From Lysobacter gummosus (GTDB taxonomy: Bacteria > Pseudomonadota > Gammaproteobacteria > Xanthomonadales > Xanthomonadaceae): a stretch of DNA of 64,000 bases. The stretch covers positions 4,650,001 to 4,714,000 of the forward strand of contig NZ_CP011131.1 of NCBI RefSeq assembly GCF_001442805.1. Direction: 5' to 3'. Shown piece after piece: positions 1 through 7,718 of the stretch; position 1 is the stretch's first letter, and every line of letters begins with the position of its first letter. The translations under genes were made by a program, and so were the position numbers. A model generated the notes under the pieces. That model saw nothing but the letters and a program-made list of their open reading frames with translations. It was not told the DNA's origin and did not search any database.

Positions 1-14
1 GCGGAGAAACCGCT

Positions 15-884
15 TTGACGATTCCCGATTCCCGACTCCCGATTCCCGATGAAGCCGACGGCAAAGCCGACGACGTAATCATCCGCATCCGCGGCCTGGT
101 CAACCGCTTCGGCGATCAGGTCGTGCACGACGGCCTGGACCTGGACGTCAAGCGCGGCGAGATCATCGGCGTGGTCGGCGGTTCGGGCACCGGCAAGTCG
201 GTGATGATGCGGTCCGTCCTGGGCCTGCGCCGGCCCAATGCCGGCGAGATCGAAGTGCTGGGCATCGACGCGCGCAATCCCGATCCGCGCCTGCGCCGAG
301 AGATCGAACGCAACACCGGCGTGCTGTTCCAGGACGGCGCGCTGTTCTCGTCGCTGACCGTCGGCGAGAACGTGCAGGTGCCGCTGAAGGAGTACCACGG
401 CGACCTGCCCGATTCGCTGCGCTACGAACTGGCGCTGCTGAAGGTCAAGCTGTCGGGCCTGCCGGCGGACGCGATCGACAAGCTGCCCTCGCAGTTGTCC
501 GGCGGCATGCGCAAGCGCGCCGGCCTGGCGCGCGCGCTGGCGCTGGACCCGCCGCTGCTGTTCCTCGACGAACCCACCGCCGGCCTGGACCCGATCGGCG
601 CGGCCGCGTTCGACCGCCTGATCCGCACGCTGCAACAGGCGCTGGGCCTGACCGTGTTCCTGATTACCCACGACCTGGACACGCTGTACGCGATCTGCGA
701 CCGCATCGCGGTGCTGGCGGACAAGAAGGTCATCGCCTGCGCGCCGATCGAGGAAGTGGAAAAGCTCGATCACCCGTGGGTGCAGGAATATTTCCACGGC
801 CCGCGCGCGCGCGCCGCCCAGGTCGCGCGCGACAAGAACGTGGCCGGCACCGCGCACAAGCCGACCGATGCGCAGGCCGGATGA
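15..884 (+). CDS. ABC transporter ATP-binding protein of an MCE (Mla/Mkl-type) lipid transport system
   Basis: ATPase subunit that would drive phospholipid or lipid movement through an MCE-type inner-membrane complex. Visible motifs are Walker A GGSGTGKS (residues 55-62), the LSGGM signature (161-165) followed by RKRAGLARAL, Walker B LLFLDE (181-186) and the switch His in LITHD. The SGGMRKR variant is characteristic of MlaF/Mkl ATPases. The only in-frame start is TTG at 15, with GGAG at 3-6 as a well-spaced ribosome binding site. Residues 3-12 are encoded by a tandem GATTCCC repeat, so the extreme N-terminus looks like recruited intergenic DNA. The 3' end overlaps the next gene by ATGA. The permease partner is presumably just upstream, outside the window. 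Confidence 0.85.
   Translation: MTIPDSRLPIPDEADGKADDVIIRIRGLVNRFGDQVVHDGLDLDVKRGEIIGVVGGSGTGKSVMMRSVLGLRRPNAGEIEVLGIDARNPDPRLRREIERNTGVLFQDGALFSSLTVGENVQVPLKEYHGDLPDSLRYELALLKVKLSGLPADAIDKLPSQLSGGMRKRAGLARALALDPPLLFLDEPTAGLDPIGAAAFDRLIRTLQQALGLTVFLITHDLDTLYAICDRIAVLADKKVIACAPIEEVEKLDHPWVQEYFHGPRARAAQVARDKNVAGTAHKPTDAQAG
20..50. repeat. Heptamer tandem repeat GATTCCC x4 (family C)
   Basis: Four head-to-tail heptamers (GATTCCC, GATTCCC, GACTCCC, GATTCCC) followed by GAT. The same heptamer occurs at 52996-53087 as an inverted pair and at 63155-63182. Here it falls within the start of the ABC ATPase gene. Confidence 0.7.
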
Positions 885-1765
885 GCGGGCTGTTCGCGCA
901 TGCCGACACGCTGTGGAGCGTGTCGATCTGGGGACTGCTGTGCGCGGCCGCGGCGCTGCTGTGGTGGCCGCGGGCACGCAAGGCCAGTCTCGCTTTGCTG
1001 ACGGTGACGATGGTCGCCGCCCTGGCGCGCGGCCTGCTCGATCCGCTGGCGCTGATGTCCTTCGCCCTGCTGATCCTGGCCGCCTGGTTGGTGACACCGG
1101 CGCGGGCCAAGGGCGCGCGCATCGCCGGGCATGTGTTGTTCGTGCTGGTCGCCTTCGCCCTGGGCCTGCACCTGATGCCGGGGTTCCACAACCCGCAACT
1201 GATCCAGGACCTGCGGCTGACGCCCGATTCGGCGCCGATGTCGCTGTACTTCAACTTCGACAAACCGCTGGCCGGGTTCTGGCTGCTGCTGTGCTGGCCG
1301 TTGCTGCGCCTGTACGGCGAGGGCGAACGGCCGGTCGCCGCGTCGCTGGCCGCGGGTCTGATCGGCGCGACAGTCGCCGGCGTTTTGTGCCTGGGCTTGG
1401 CGCTGGCTTTGCACCTGCTTACATGGGCGCCGAAATGGCCCGCCTTCGGCGCGCTGTGGGCGCTCAACAATCTGCTGCTGGTGGCGCTGACCGAAGAAGC
1501 CATGTTCCGCGGGTATCTTCTGGAATCGCTGCAGCGGCGCTGGCGCGAGGTCCGGCACGGCGCGACTTACGCCACCATGGTCTCGGCGCTGGCCTTCGGC
1601 CTGGTGCATGCCGGCGGCGGCTGGCGCTGGGTCGTTCTGGCTACGTTGGCGGGGCTGGCTTACGGTTGGGCGTATCGCAAGGGCGGCCTGCTCGGCGCCG
1701 TGCTCGCCCACTTCGGCCTCAACCTGCTGCATTTCACCGTGTTTACCTATCCCATGCTGGCATGA
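881..1765 (+). CDS. CPBP-family intramembrane metalloprotease (CAAX/ABI type)
   Basis: Polytopic membrane protein of 294 residues with about eight hydrophobic segments. The C-terminal half carries the CPBP motifs: EEAMFR (Glu205, Glu206, Arg210), FGLVH (His243) and HFGLN (His277, Asn281). These residues form the presumed metal and catalytic site of CAAX/ABI proteases. ATG at 881 overlaps the TGA of the ATPase gene, and the next gene starts 34 nt downstream, so the protein belongs to the lipid-transport operon. Its substrate cannot be deduced; processing of a partner membrane protein or a purely structural role are both possible. An in-frame upstream extension to 776 would lie inside the ATPase gene and was not chosen. 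Confidence 0.8.
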   Translation: MSGLFAHADTLWSVSIWGLLCAAAALLWWPRARKASLALLTVTMVAALARGLLDPLALMSFALLILAAWLVTPARAKGARIAGHVLFVLVAFALGLHLMPGFHNPQLIQDLRLTPDSAPMSLYFNFDKPLAGFWLLLCWPLLRLYGEGERPVAASLAAGLIGATVAGVLCLGLALALHLLTWAPKWPAFGALWALNNLLLVALTEEAMFRGYLLESLQRRWREVRHGATYATMVSALAFGLVHAGGGWRWVVLATLAGLAYGWAYRKGGLLGAVLAHFGLNLLHFTVFTYPMLA

Positions 1766-1799
1766 TGCCGGCCAGGGCTTCATCGCTCAAAGGTGCCTG

Positions 1800-2741
1800 A
1801 TGGAAACCAAGGCCAATTACGTCCTCATCGGCGCGTTCACGATCGTGGTGACGCTGTTCCTGCTGTTGTTCGCTCTGTGGGCGGCCAAGTATTCGTCCGA
1901 GAAGAGCTGGCGCGAATACGCGGTGATCTTCAACGAACCGGTCACCGGCCTGTCGGAAGGCAGCACCGTGCAATACAACGGCATCGGCGTGGGCACGGTG
2001 CAGCAGCTGAGCCTGGCGCCGGACGATCCGCGCCGGGTCATCGCCAAGCTGCGCCTGCAGGCCGACGCGCCGGTGAAGACCGACACCCGCGCCAAGCTGT
2101 CGCTGACCGGCATCACCGGCACGCCGATCATCCAGCTCACCGGCGGCAGCCCCAACAGCCCGGCGCTGGCCGACGCCGAGGGCAGCGGCGAGATTCCGAT
2201 CATCCAGACCGAAGCCTCGGCGCTGCAGAACATCGCCGACACCGCCAACCGCCTGGTCGCGCGCCTGGACCAGGTGCTCAGCGACGACAACGTCAAGCAC
2301 GTGTCCAACACCCTGGCCAACATCGAATCGCTGACCGGCTCGATCGCCGACCAGCGCGGCGACCTGCGCGAGCTGATCGCCAACGCCAAGAAGTCCAGCG
2401 AACAACTCAGCGCCACCTTGACCACCACCAACCGCGCGGTGGAAACGGTGGACCGCGAACTGGCCGGCAAGCTGCCGGGCATCATCAACAAGCTCGACAG
2501 CACCCTGACCAAGCTCGATTCGGCCGCCAACGGCGCCAACGGCATCCTCAACGACAACCGCGCCGCGATCAGCAGCTTCGCCAACGACGGCCTGGCCCAG
2601 CTCGGCCCGACCCTGAGCGAACTGCGCTCGCTGGTGCGCGATCTGCGCCGGATCAGCGACCGCCTGGACAGCAATCCCACCCGCTACCTGCTGGGACGCG
2701 ACGCGACGAAGGAATTCGAGCCGGAGAAAGCCGCGCGATGA
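1800..2741 (+). CDS. MlaD-like MCE domain protein
   Basis: Periplasmic lipid-binding subunit of an MCE transporter, 313 residues. It has one N-terminal transmembrane anchor (about residues 8-28), an MCE domain (about 38-115, including the FNEPVTGLSEGSTVQYNGI region) and a long helical C-terminus (about 150-305) with many Asn/Ser/Thr-rich heptads, as in MlaD/PqiB relatives whose helices form the transport needle. ATG at 1800 is preceded by AAAGG. The 3' end overlaps the lipoprotein gene by ATGA, so ATPase, protease, MCE protein and lipoprotein form one operon. Confidence 0.9.
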   Translation: METKANYVLIGAFTIVVTLFLLLFALWAAKYSSEKSWREYAVIFNEPVTGLSEGSTVQYNGIGVGTVQQLSLAPDDPRRVIAKLRLQADAPVKTDTRAKLSLTGITGTPIIQLTGGSPNSPALADAEGSGEIPIIQTEASALQNIADTANRLVARLDQVLSDDNVKHVSNTLANIESLTGSIADQRGDLRELIANAKKSSEQLSATLTTTNRAVETVDRELAGKLPGIINKLDSTLTKLDSAANGANGILNDNRAAISSFANDGLAQLGPTLSELRSLVRDLRRISDRLDSNPTRYLLGRDATKEFEPEKAAR

Positions 2742-3472
2742 GCCGCCACTTGATGCCTTCGCCAGACCCTGCGATCACGACTGCGATGACGACCATGACG
2801 ACGACCCGCGCGCGCAACCGCCCGCCCTTCACCGCCACGCCGCCGCGCGTGCTCGCCGCCGGCCTGGCTGCGTTGCTCATGCTCAGCGGTTGTTCGTCGA
2901 TCCTCGGCGAAAAACCCAAGACCCCGACCGTCCAGTACGCGCCCGACCCGCGCGTACAGGCCGATCCGTCCTGGCCCAACGCCAACTGGCAGCTCTCGGT
3001 GAGCGCGCCCAACGCCGCGCGCATGATCGACAGCCTGCGCATCGCCGTGCGTCCCAGCGGCAACGAAATCCAGGTCTACAAGGGCGCGGCCTGGGCCAAG
3101 CTGCCCAGCAGCATGATCGAGGACGCGCTGCTGCGCACGCTGGAGGACTCGGGCAAGATCGCCGCGGTCGCGCGCCAGGGTGCGGGCATCGCCTCGGAGT
3201 ACAAGCTGGTGCTGGACCTGCGCCGCTTCGAATCCGATTACGCCGGCAACGCCACGCCATCGGCGGTGATCGAGATCAACGCCAAGCTGATGCACAACGC
3301 CGACCAGAAAGTGGTCGCCTCGCGCACCTTCCTGCAATCCAGCCCGGCCGCGAGCGTCGACGTGCCGGATGTCATCAACGCCTTCGAGCAGTCGATGCAG
3401 ACCGTCGTCACTCAGATCGCGGGGTGGACGCTGACTTCGGGCGATGCGCACGAGAAGACGCACAAGCGCTGA
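2738..3472 (+). CDS. PqiC-like ABC-type transport auxiliary lipoprotein
   Basis: Predicted outer-membrane lipoprotein of 244 residues and last gene of the MCE operon. A lipobox LSGC places the acylated Cys at residue 52. The 36 residues before the hydrophobic stretch are unusually long and Thr/Met-rich, so a start further in (Met17 or Met20) is possible, although the ATGA overlap supports 2738. The rest has the length and layout of the ABC-transport auxiliary (DUF330/PqiC) family, which connects MCE needles to the outer membrane. Confidence 0.85.
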   Translation: MSRHLMPSPDPAITTAMTTMTTTRARNRPPFTATPPRVLAAGLAALLMLSGCSSILGEKPKTPTVQYAPDPRVQADPSWPNANWQLSVSAPNAARMIDSLRIAVRPSGNEIQVYKGAAWAKLPSSMIEDALLRTLEDSGKIAAVARQGAGIASEYKLVLDLRRFESDYAGNATPSAVIEINAKLMHNADQKVVASRTFLQSSPAASVDVPDVINAFEQSMQTVVTQIAGWTLTSGDAHEKTHKR

Positions 3473-3500
3473 TCCGCCGATCGCGCCGACGCCGGTCACC

Positions 3501-3532
3501 GACAACGGTCATGCGCGAGCATGGCCGTTGTC
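3501..3532 (+). terminator. Stem-loop terminator after the MCE operon
   Basis: Fourteen-base arms (left 3501-3514, right 3519-3532) with one mismatch close over a GCGA loop, 28 nt after the lipoprotein stop. The following T-tract is weak (GTTTGC), so termination is likely but not certain. Confidence 0.55.
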
Positions 3533-3672
3533 GTTTGCGACGACAGCTTGCCGACAGCTTCGCGACAGGTTCGCGAAAACGTTGTAATCGGTGACTGCCA
3601 ACACAAGCCGCGCCACGGCGCGCTCCTAGACTGCGCCGCGCCGATGCCTGGCGCCGCCTCCGGAGGAAAGTC

Positions 3673-4863
3673 ATGACCGCACCGTTCTCGCAGCGCCGCC
3701 GCGTCAGCGCGCGCCGCGCCCTGCTCACGCTCGCGCTGGGCGTCGAGCTTCTCGCCTGCATCGGCCTGGCCCAGGCCACGCCGCCGGGCACCATCGATTA
3801 CGAAAACGTGGGCGGCACGCCGCTGCGCGCGATCGGCCGCGACATCCAGGCGCCGGTCGCGAATACCAGCGTGCTGTTCGGCGCGCAGTTGCTCAATCCG
3901 CAACCGGTCACCTACGATCAGGTCGTGTTCGCGGTGCGCGATGCCAGCGATCGCAATTTCGACCTGGGCCATCAGAACAACTACACCGTCGGCACGACCC
4001 AGCGCGAACTCACCGCAAGCGGGCAATTCCCGGCCGGGCAGTATCGCTACTGGCTGTCGTACTACGCCGGCGGGCAGTGGACCAATCTCGCTCCCGAGCG
4101 CAGCTTCACCGTCGCCGCCGCGCCGCCCGGCGGCGATCCGGTCGATAGCCGGCCGCTCGGCGCCGGCAGCAACTGGGTCTATAAGTTCGGGGACGAATTC
4201 ACCGCCGCCACGGTGGACTGGAACAAGTGGGCCGACAATTCCTCGGCCGAATCCGATAACGGCCACGGCAACCCGGGCAACCAGCAGTTGGAGTGGAATC
4301 AGGCCGCCAATTGCTCGGTCGGCAACGGCGTACTGGCGATGCAGGCCAAGCGCGAGCGCGTGCGCTCGCCGTCGGGGCGCTATTACGACTGGACTTCGTG
4401 CCTGCTGTCCTCGCACAAGCGCTACAACTTCCGCTATGGCTTTATCGAGGCGCGCATGAAACTGCCGGGCGTGGCCGGTTTCTGGCCGGCGTTCTGGACG
4501 TTTCAGGCGCCCGGCGCGCAGCAGTGGAACGAAACCGACGTGTTCGAGTATTACTCCGACAACAAGAGCCGGCTGTACTTGAATCAGTATGTGATCAAGA
4601 ACGGCGCCGAGGATCTGGACAGTTACATCCACACCATCAGCTTCGATCCGAGCGCGGGGTATCACGTCTACGGCGCCGATATCTCGCCGGATGCGACACG
4701 GTTCTATGTGGACGGGCAGCTGGTTCGCACGACTCGCAATATCAGCCAGATCGAAACTTCGATCCTGGTCGATCATTTCGTCTATGCGGGCAAGCCGCCG
4801 GCTTCGACCACGCAGTCGGCGACGACGTATGTGGATTACATTCGCGCTTGGCAGCGGCCTTGA
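3673..4863 (+). CDS. Secreted glycoside hydrolase family 16 (beta-glucanase-like)
   Basis: Secreted endo-acting glycan hydrolase of 396 residues. Residues 1-36 form a signal peptide ending in a likely AQA cleavage site. Residues 40-150 look like an Ig-type accessory domain, and the GH16 domain spans about 165-396. The catalytic E-x-D-x-x-E motif is ETDVFE, giving Glu287 nucleophile, Asp289 and Glu292 acid/base, without the extra Met of many laminarinases. The family cuts beta-1,3/1,4-glucans or galactans; the substrate here cannot be fixed, but fungal beta-1,3-glucan is plausible for a lytic bacterium. GGAGGAAA upstream gives a strong ribosome binding site. The gene stands alone. Confidence 0.88.
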   Translation: MTAPFSQRRRVSARRALLTLALGVELLACIGLAQATPPGTIDYENVGGTPLRAIGRDIQAPVANTSVLFGAQLLNPQPVTYDQVVFAVRDASDRNFDLGHQNNYTVGTTQRELTASGQFPAGQYRYWLSYYAGGQWTNLAPERSFTVAAAPPGGDPVDSRPLGAGSNWVYKFGDEFTAATVDWNKWADNSSAESDNGHGNPGNQQLEWNQAANCSVGNGVLAMQAKRERVRSPSGRYYDWTSCLLSSHKRYNFRYGFIEARMKLPGVAGFWPAFWTFQAPGAQQWNETDVFEYYSDNKSRLYLNQYVIKNGAEDLDSYIHTISFDPSAGYHVYGADISPDATRFYVDGQLVRTTRNISQIETSILVDHFVYAGKPPASTTQSATTYVDYIRAWQRP

Positions 4864-4917
4864 TTCGCGGTTGAGCGGGCGCGTCGTTCCGGTTGCGGGT
4901 GTGCCGCAATCGGAACG

Positions 4918-5034
4918 AAAGGCATCGGGCCTGAAGGCCCTCCCACAAAAGTTGCCGAAGGCCCGCATGACTTTTGTGGAAGGGCCTTCAGCCCCGACGC
5001 TTTTTGTGGGAGGGCCTTCAGGCCCGATGCTTTT
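4918..5034. repeat. Family A inverted repeat, triple array (one forward, two reverse copies)
   Basis: Three copies of a 34-bp element: forward 4918-4951, reverse 4971-5004 and reverse 5001-5034. The core is GCATCGGGCCTGAAGGCCC and its complement, bounded by CCCACAAAAG. Copies fold individually and with each other. The array lies between the convergent 3' ends of the GH16 and alkB genes and may act as a bidirectional terminator or REP element. Confidence 0.85.
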
Positions 5035-5068
5035 CGCTCAGGTCGCAACGAACTCAGCAAAGCCCCAC

Positions 5069-5659
5069 TCAACGCCGCTCGATCACCCGAAACGTCAAAT
5101 TGATCCGCTCCCCCACCGGCTTGGCGGTGCGCGGCAGCGCATGCCGGTAATTCGCCTGCGTCGCCCCGGACATCACCAGCAAGCTGCCGTGCCCCAATTC
5201 CAGCGCCGCTTTCAACGACGCGTCGCGACGATGCTTGAGGGTGAAGCGCCGGTTCGCGCCGAGGCTCAGCGAGGCGATCACCGGCGCCGGCCCGAGTTCG
5301 GGTTCGTCGTCGCTGTGCCAGCCCATCGCATCGCGGCCGTCGCGATAACGATTGGCCAGCACGCTGTTGAACGGCGCGCCGAGTTCCTCCGCCAACAGCA
5401 GGCGAATCGCGAGCAAGGCCGGCGGCCACGGATGCGGACGGAAGTCGGCGCCGGAATAACGGTAATGCGCATCGGGATCGCCGATCCAACTGCTCAATCG
5501 CGGCGAATCATGCTCGCGGCCGAACAAGCGGATGCGATGCACCTCCCAGGCGACTTCGTCCAGCACGGCCGCGTACAGGGCGTCGGCCGCCTCGTGCGCG
5601 AGCCAGTGCGGATCGAAGGCGAGTTCGGCGCCCTGCAGCGGCAGCGGTTTCACGGACAT
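5069..5659 (-). CDS. alkB: Alpha-ketoglutarate-dependent dioxygenase AlkB
   Basis: Fe(II)/2-oxoglutarate dioxygenase that repairs alkylated bases, 196 residues. The iron ligands are in WHSDDEP (His and Asp) and in NYRHALP (distal His). The 2-oxoglutarate-binding Arg lies in RINLTFR near the C-terminus, and the substrate-side N-x-Y-x-D motif is present as NRYRDG. ATG at 5659 was chosen because upstream residues are low-complexity and unlike the family. No Shine-Dalgarno is visible; instead TAGCGT ends 5 nt before the ATG, suggesting leaderless transcription. Confidence 0.9.
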   Translation of the reverse strand: MSVKPLPLQGAELAFDPHWLAHEAADALYAAVLDEVAWEVHRIRLFGREHDSPRLSSWIGDPDAHYRYSGADFRPHPWPPALLAIRLLLAEELGAPFNSVLANRYRDGRDAMGWHSDDEPELGPAPVIASLSLGANRRFTLKHRRDASLKAALELGHGSLLVMSGATQANYRHALPRTAKPVGERINLTFRVIERR

Positions 5660-5664
5660 GCGGC

Positions 5665-5670
5665 ACGCTA
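5665..5670 (-). promoter_or_regulatory. Putative -10 element of alkB (leaderless layout)
   Basis: Read on the minus strand, TAGCGT is followed by 5 nt and the ATG of alkB. No convincing -35 element or Shine-Dalgarno sequence is seen. The same layout precedes three other genes in the window. Confidence 0.35.
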
Positions 5671-5820
5671 GCACGCGGCCGCGCGCCGCCGCGATCCGGA
5701 TCTTGCAGCCGGCATCGCAGTCGCCCGCGGCGGCAGCGCCCCCGCCGATCGCCCGCGAACAAGCCGCCAACCACGCCCCAAACCCCTGTCCTCCAGCCTT
5801 CCGGGCGCCCGTTCGGGCCC

Positions 5821-5854
5821 CGATGGCGGCCCGCTCGCGACCGGGCCGCCATCG
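5821..5854. repeat. Perfect 13-bp inverted repeat in the alkB/ETF-QO divergent region
   Basis: Arms CGATGGCGGCCCG (5821-5833) and its exact complement (5842-5854) with an 8-nt spacer. It lies between two divergent genes, so it is not an obvious terminator for either. A regulator-binding site or a degenerate REP unit are the main alternatives. Nothing else recognisable fills 5671-5893. Confidence 0.6.
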
Positions 5855-5893
5855 CGTTTAAAACGGTCCGGCGTCCGGATCGGCCCGCCGCGC

Positions 5894-5922
5894 TTGGCCC
5901 ACCCGGGCAAACCCGCGACAAT
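5894..5922 (+). promoter_or_regulatory. Putative promoter of the ETF-ubiquinone oxidoreductase gene
   Basis: TTGGCC (5894-5899), a 17-nt spacer and GACAAT (5917-5922) resemble a sigma70 promoter and leave a leader of about 24 nt before the ATG at 5953. Confidence 0.4.
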
Positions 5923-5952
5923 GAGCGGATTGCACGCACGAGTACCGCCAGC

Positions 5953-7620
5953 ATGAGCGAACAGCCGATCGACTCGGTCCAGCCGTCCGACACGCCAGCC
6001 ATCGAGATCGAACGCGACGTCATGGAGTACGACGTCGTCACCGTCGGCGCCGGTCCGGCCGGGCTTTCGTTCGCGATCCGGCTCAAGCAGCTCAACCCCG
6101 AGCTGTCGGTGTGCGTGATCGAAAAATCCAGCACCATCGGCGCGCACATCCTGTCCGGCGCGGTGATCGAGCCGGGCCCGCTCGACGCGCTGCTGCCGGG
6201 CTGGCGCGACAATCCGCCGCCGATCTGCGTGCCCGCCGGCGAGGACGAGTTCTGGCTGATGACCAAGACCGGCGGCTACAAGTCGCCGATCGTGCCGCCG
6301 GACATGAACAACCACGGCAATTTCATCGTCAGCCTCGGCGCGATGTGCGCGTGGATGGCGCCGCAGGCCGAAGCGCTGGGCGTGGAAATCTATCCGGGCT
6401 TCGCCGCCGCCGAGACCCTGCACGATGCCGACGGCCGCGTCGCCGGCGTGCGCATCGGCGACATGGGCATCGCCAAGGACGGGACGCACAAGCCCGGCTT
6501 CACCGCCGGCATCGACATCCGCGCCAAGGTCACCGTATTCGCCGAGGGCGCGCGCGGCCATCTGACCAAGCGCCTGATCAAGCGCTTCAAGCTCGACGCC
6601 GACAGCGACCCGCAGGGCTATTCGATCGGCATCAAGGAACTGTGGCAGGTGCCGGAAGACCGCGTCACGCCCGGCAAGATCGTGCACAGCGTGGGCTGGC
6701 CGGCCGACAGCCACACCTACGGCGGCAGCTTCCTGTATCACCTGGACAAGGGCCGCATCGCGCTGGGTTACGTCAGCGGACTGGATTATCGCGATCCCGA
6801 CTACAAGCCGTGGGAAGCGTTCCAGCAGTGGAAGAACCACCCGATGATCAAGCCGCTGCTGGAAGGCGGCAATCTGGTCTCGGCCGGCGCGCGCGCGATC
6901 GTCACCGGCGGCTGGCAGTCGCTGCCCAAGCTGGACATGCCCGGCGCCTTGCTGATCGGCGACACCGCCGGCCTGCTCAACGTGCCCAAGATCAAGGGCA
7001 CGCACCAGGCGATCCGCAGCGGCATGCTTGCCGCCGAACACCTCGCCGCGCAGCATGCGGCAGGCGCGCTCGAAAGCGCCGGTTTCGACGCCAAGCTGCG
7101 CGCCTCCGACGCCATGGCCGAGCTCAAGAAGGTCCGCAACATCAAGCCCGGTTTCAAGAAGGGCTTCTGGTTCGGCATGTTCAACGCCGCATGGGAAACC
7201 GTCACCGGCGGTTTGTCGCCGTGGACGCTGAAGAACAAGGCCGACTGGCCGTCGCTGCAGAAACTCGGCGAGGCGGAAAAGCCCAAGCGCGATTACATCG
7301 ATCGCACCCTGGCGCCGCGCGATCGCCTGGCCTCGGTGTATTTCGCCGCGACCGAGCACGACGAAGACCAGCCCGTGCACCTGAAGGTCGCCGACACCAA
7401 CATCTGCATCACCCAGTGCGCGGAAGAGTACGGCAACCCGTGCACGCGCTTCTGCCCGGCGGGCGTGTACGAAATCGTGGAAGAAGCCGGCGCCAAGCGC
7501 CTGCAGATCAACTCCGCGAACTGCGTGCACTGCAAGACCTGCGACATCAAGGACCCGTACGAGATCATCAACTGGGTCACGCCGGAAGGCGGCTCGGGGC
7601 CGAACTATCAGAACTTGTAA
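5953..7620 (+). CDS. Electron transfer flavoprotein-ubiquinone oxidoreductase
   Basis: Membrane-associated iron-sulfur flavoprotein (555 residues, normal family length) that passes electrons from reduced ETF to ubiquinone. The N-terminal FAD-binding motif GAGPAG is at residues 32-37. The C-terminal part holds the 4Fe-4S cysteines, starting near residue 485 with CITQC, then NPCTRFCPAG and the NCVHCKTCDIKDP block. The ETF subunits etfB and etfA lie about 8 kb downstream in the same window. The gene is monocistronic, with its own promoter-like sequence and a strong downstream terminator. Confidence 0.95.
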   Translation: MSEQPIDSVQPSDTPAIEIERDVMEYDVVTVGAGPAGLSFAIRLKQLNPELSVCVIEKSSTIGAHILSGAVIEPGPLDALLPGWRDNPPPICVPAGEDEFWLMTKTGGYKSPIVPPDMNNHGNFIVSLGAMCAWMAPQAEALGVEIYPGFAAAETLHDADGRVAGVRIGDMGIAKDGTHKPGFTAGIDIRAKVTVFAEGARGHLTKRLIKRFKLDADSDPQGYSIGIKELWQVPEDRVTPGKIVHSVGWPADSHTYGGSFLYHLDKGRIALGYVSGLDYRDPDYKPWEAFQQWKNHPMIKPLLEGGNLVSAGARAIVTGGWQSLPKLDMPGALLIGDTAGLLNVPKIKGTHQAIRSGMLAAEHLAAQHAAGALESAGFDAKLRASDAMAELKKVRNIKPGFKKGFWFGMFNAAWETVTGGLSPWTLKNKADWPSLQKLGEAEKPKRDYIDRTLAPRDRLASVYFAATEHDEDQPVHLKVADTNICITQCAEEYGNPCTRFCPAGVYEIVEEAGAKRLQINSANCVHCKTCDIKDPYEIINWVTPEGGSGPNYQNL

Positions 7621-7648
7621 CGCTACCCGCGCCGCGGCCGGGTAAACG

Positions 7649-7683
7649 AAAAAAGGCGCGATCATGAAGATCGCGCCTTTTTC
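7649..7683. terminator. Bidirectional intrinsic terminator
   Basis: Stem GGCGCGATC (7655-7663) and its complement (7669-7677) over a 5-nt loop, flanked by an A-run on the left and a T-run on the right. It can stop both the ETF-QO gene and the convergent metalloprotease gene. Confidence 0.9.
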
Positions 7684-7718
7684 GTGTGTACCGGCGTTGC
7701 CGCCGCGGGCTCGATCGA

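Noticed and set aside
4918..5034. CRISPR array
   Set aside because: The repeats are palindromic, alternate in orientation and have unequal, tiny spacers; no cas genes are present.
4836..5489. Open frame across the family A repeats with repeated KASGLKALPQK peptides
   Set aside because: The peptide repetition is the translation of the DNA repeat, not a protein family.
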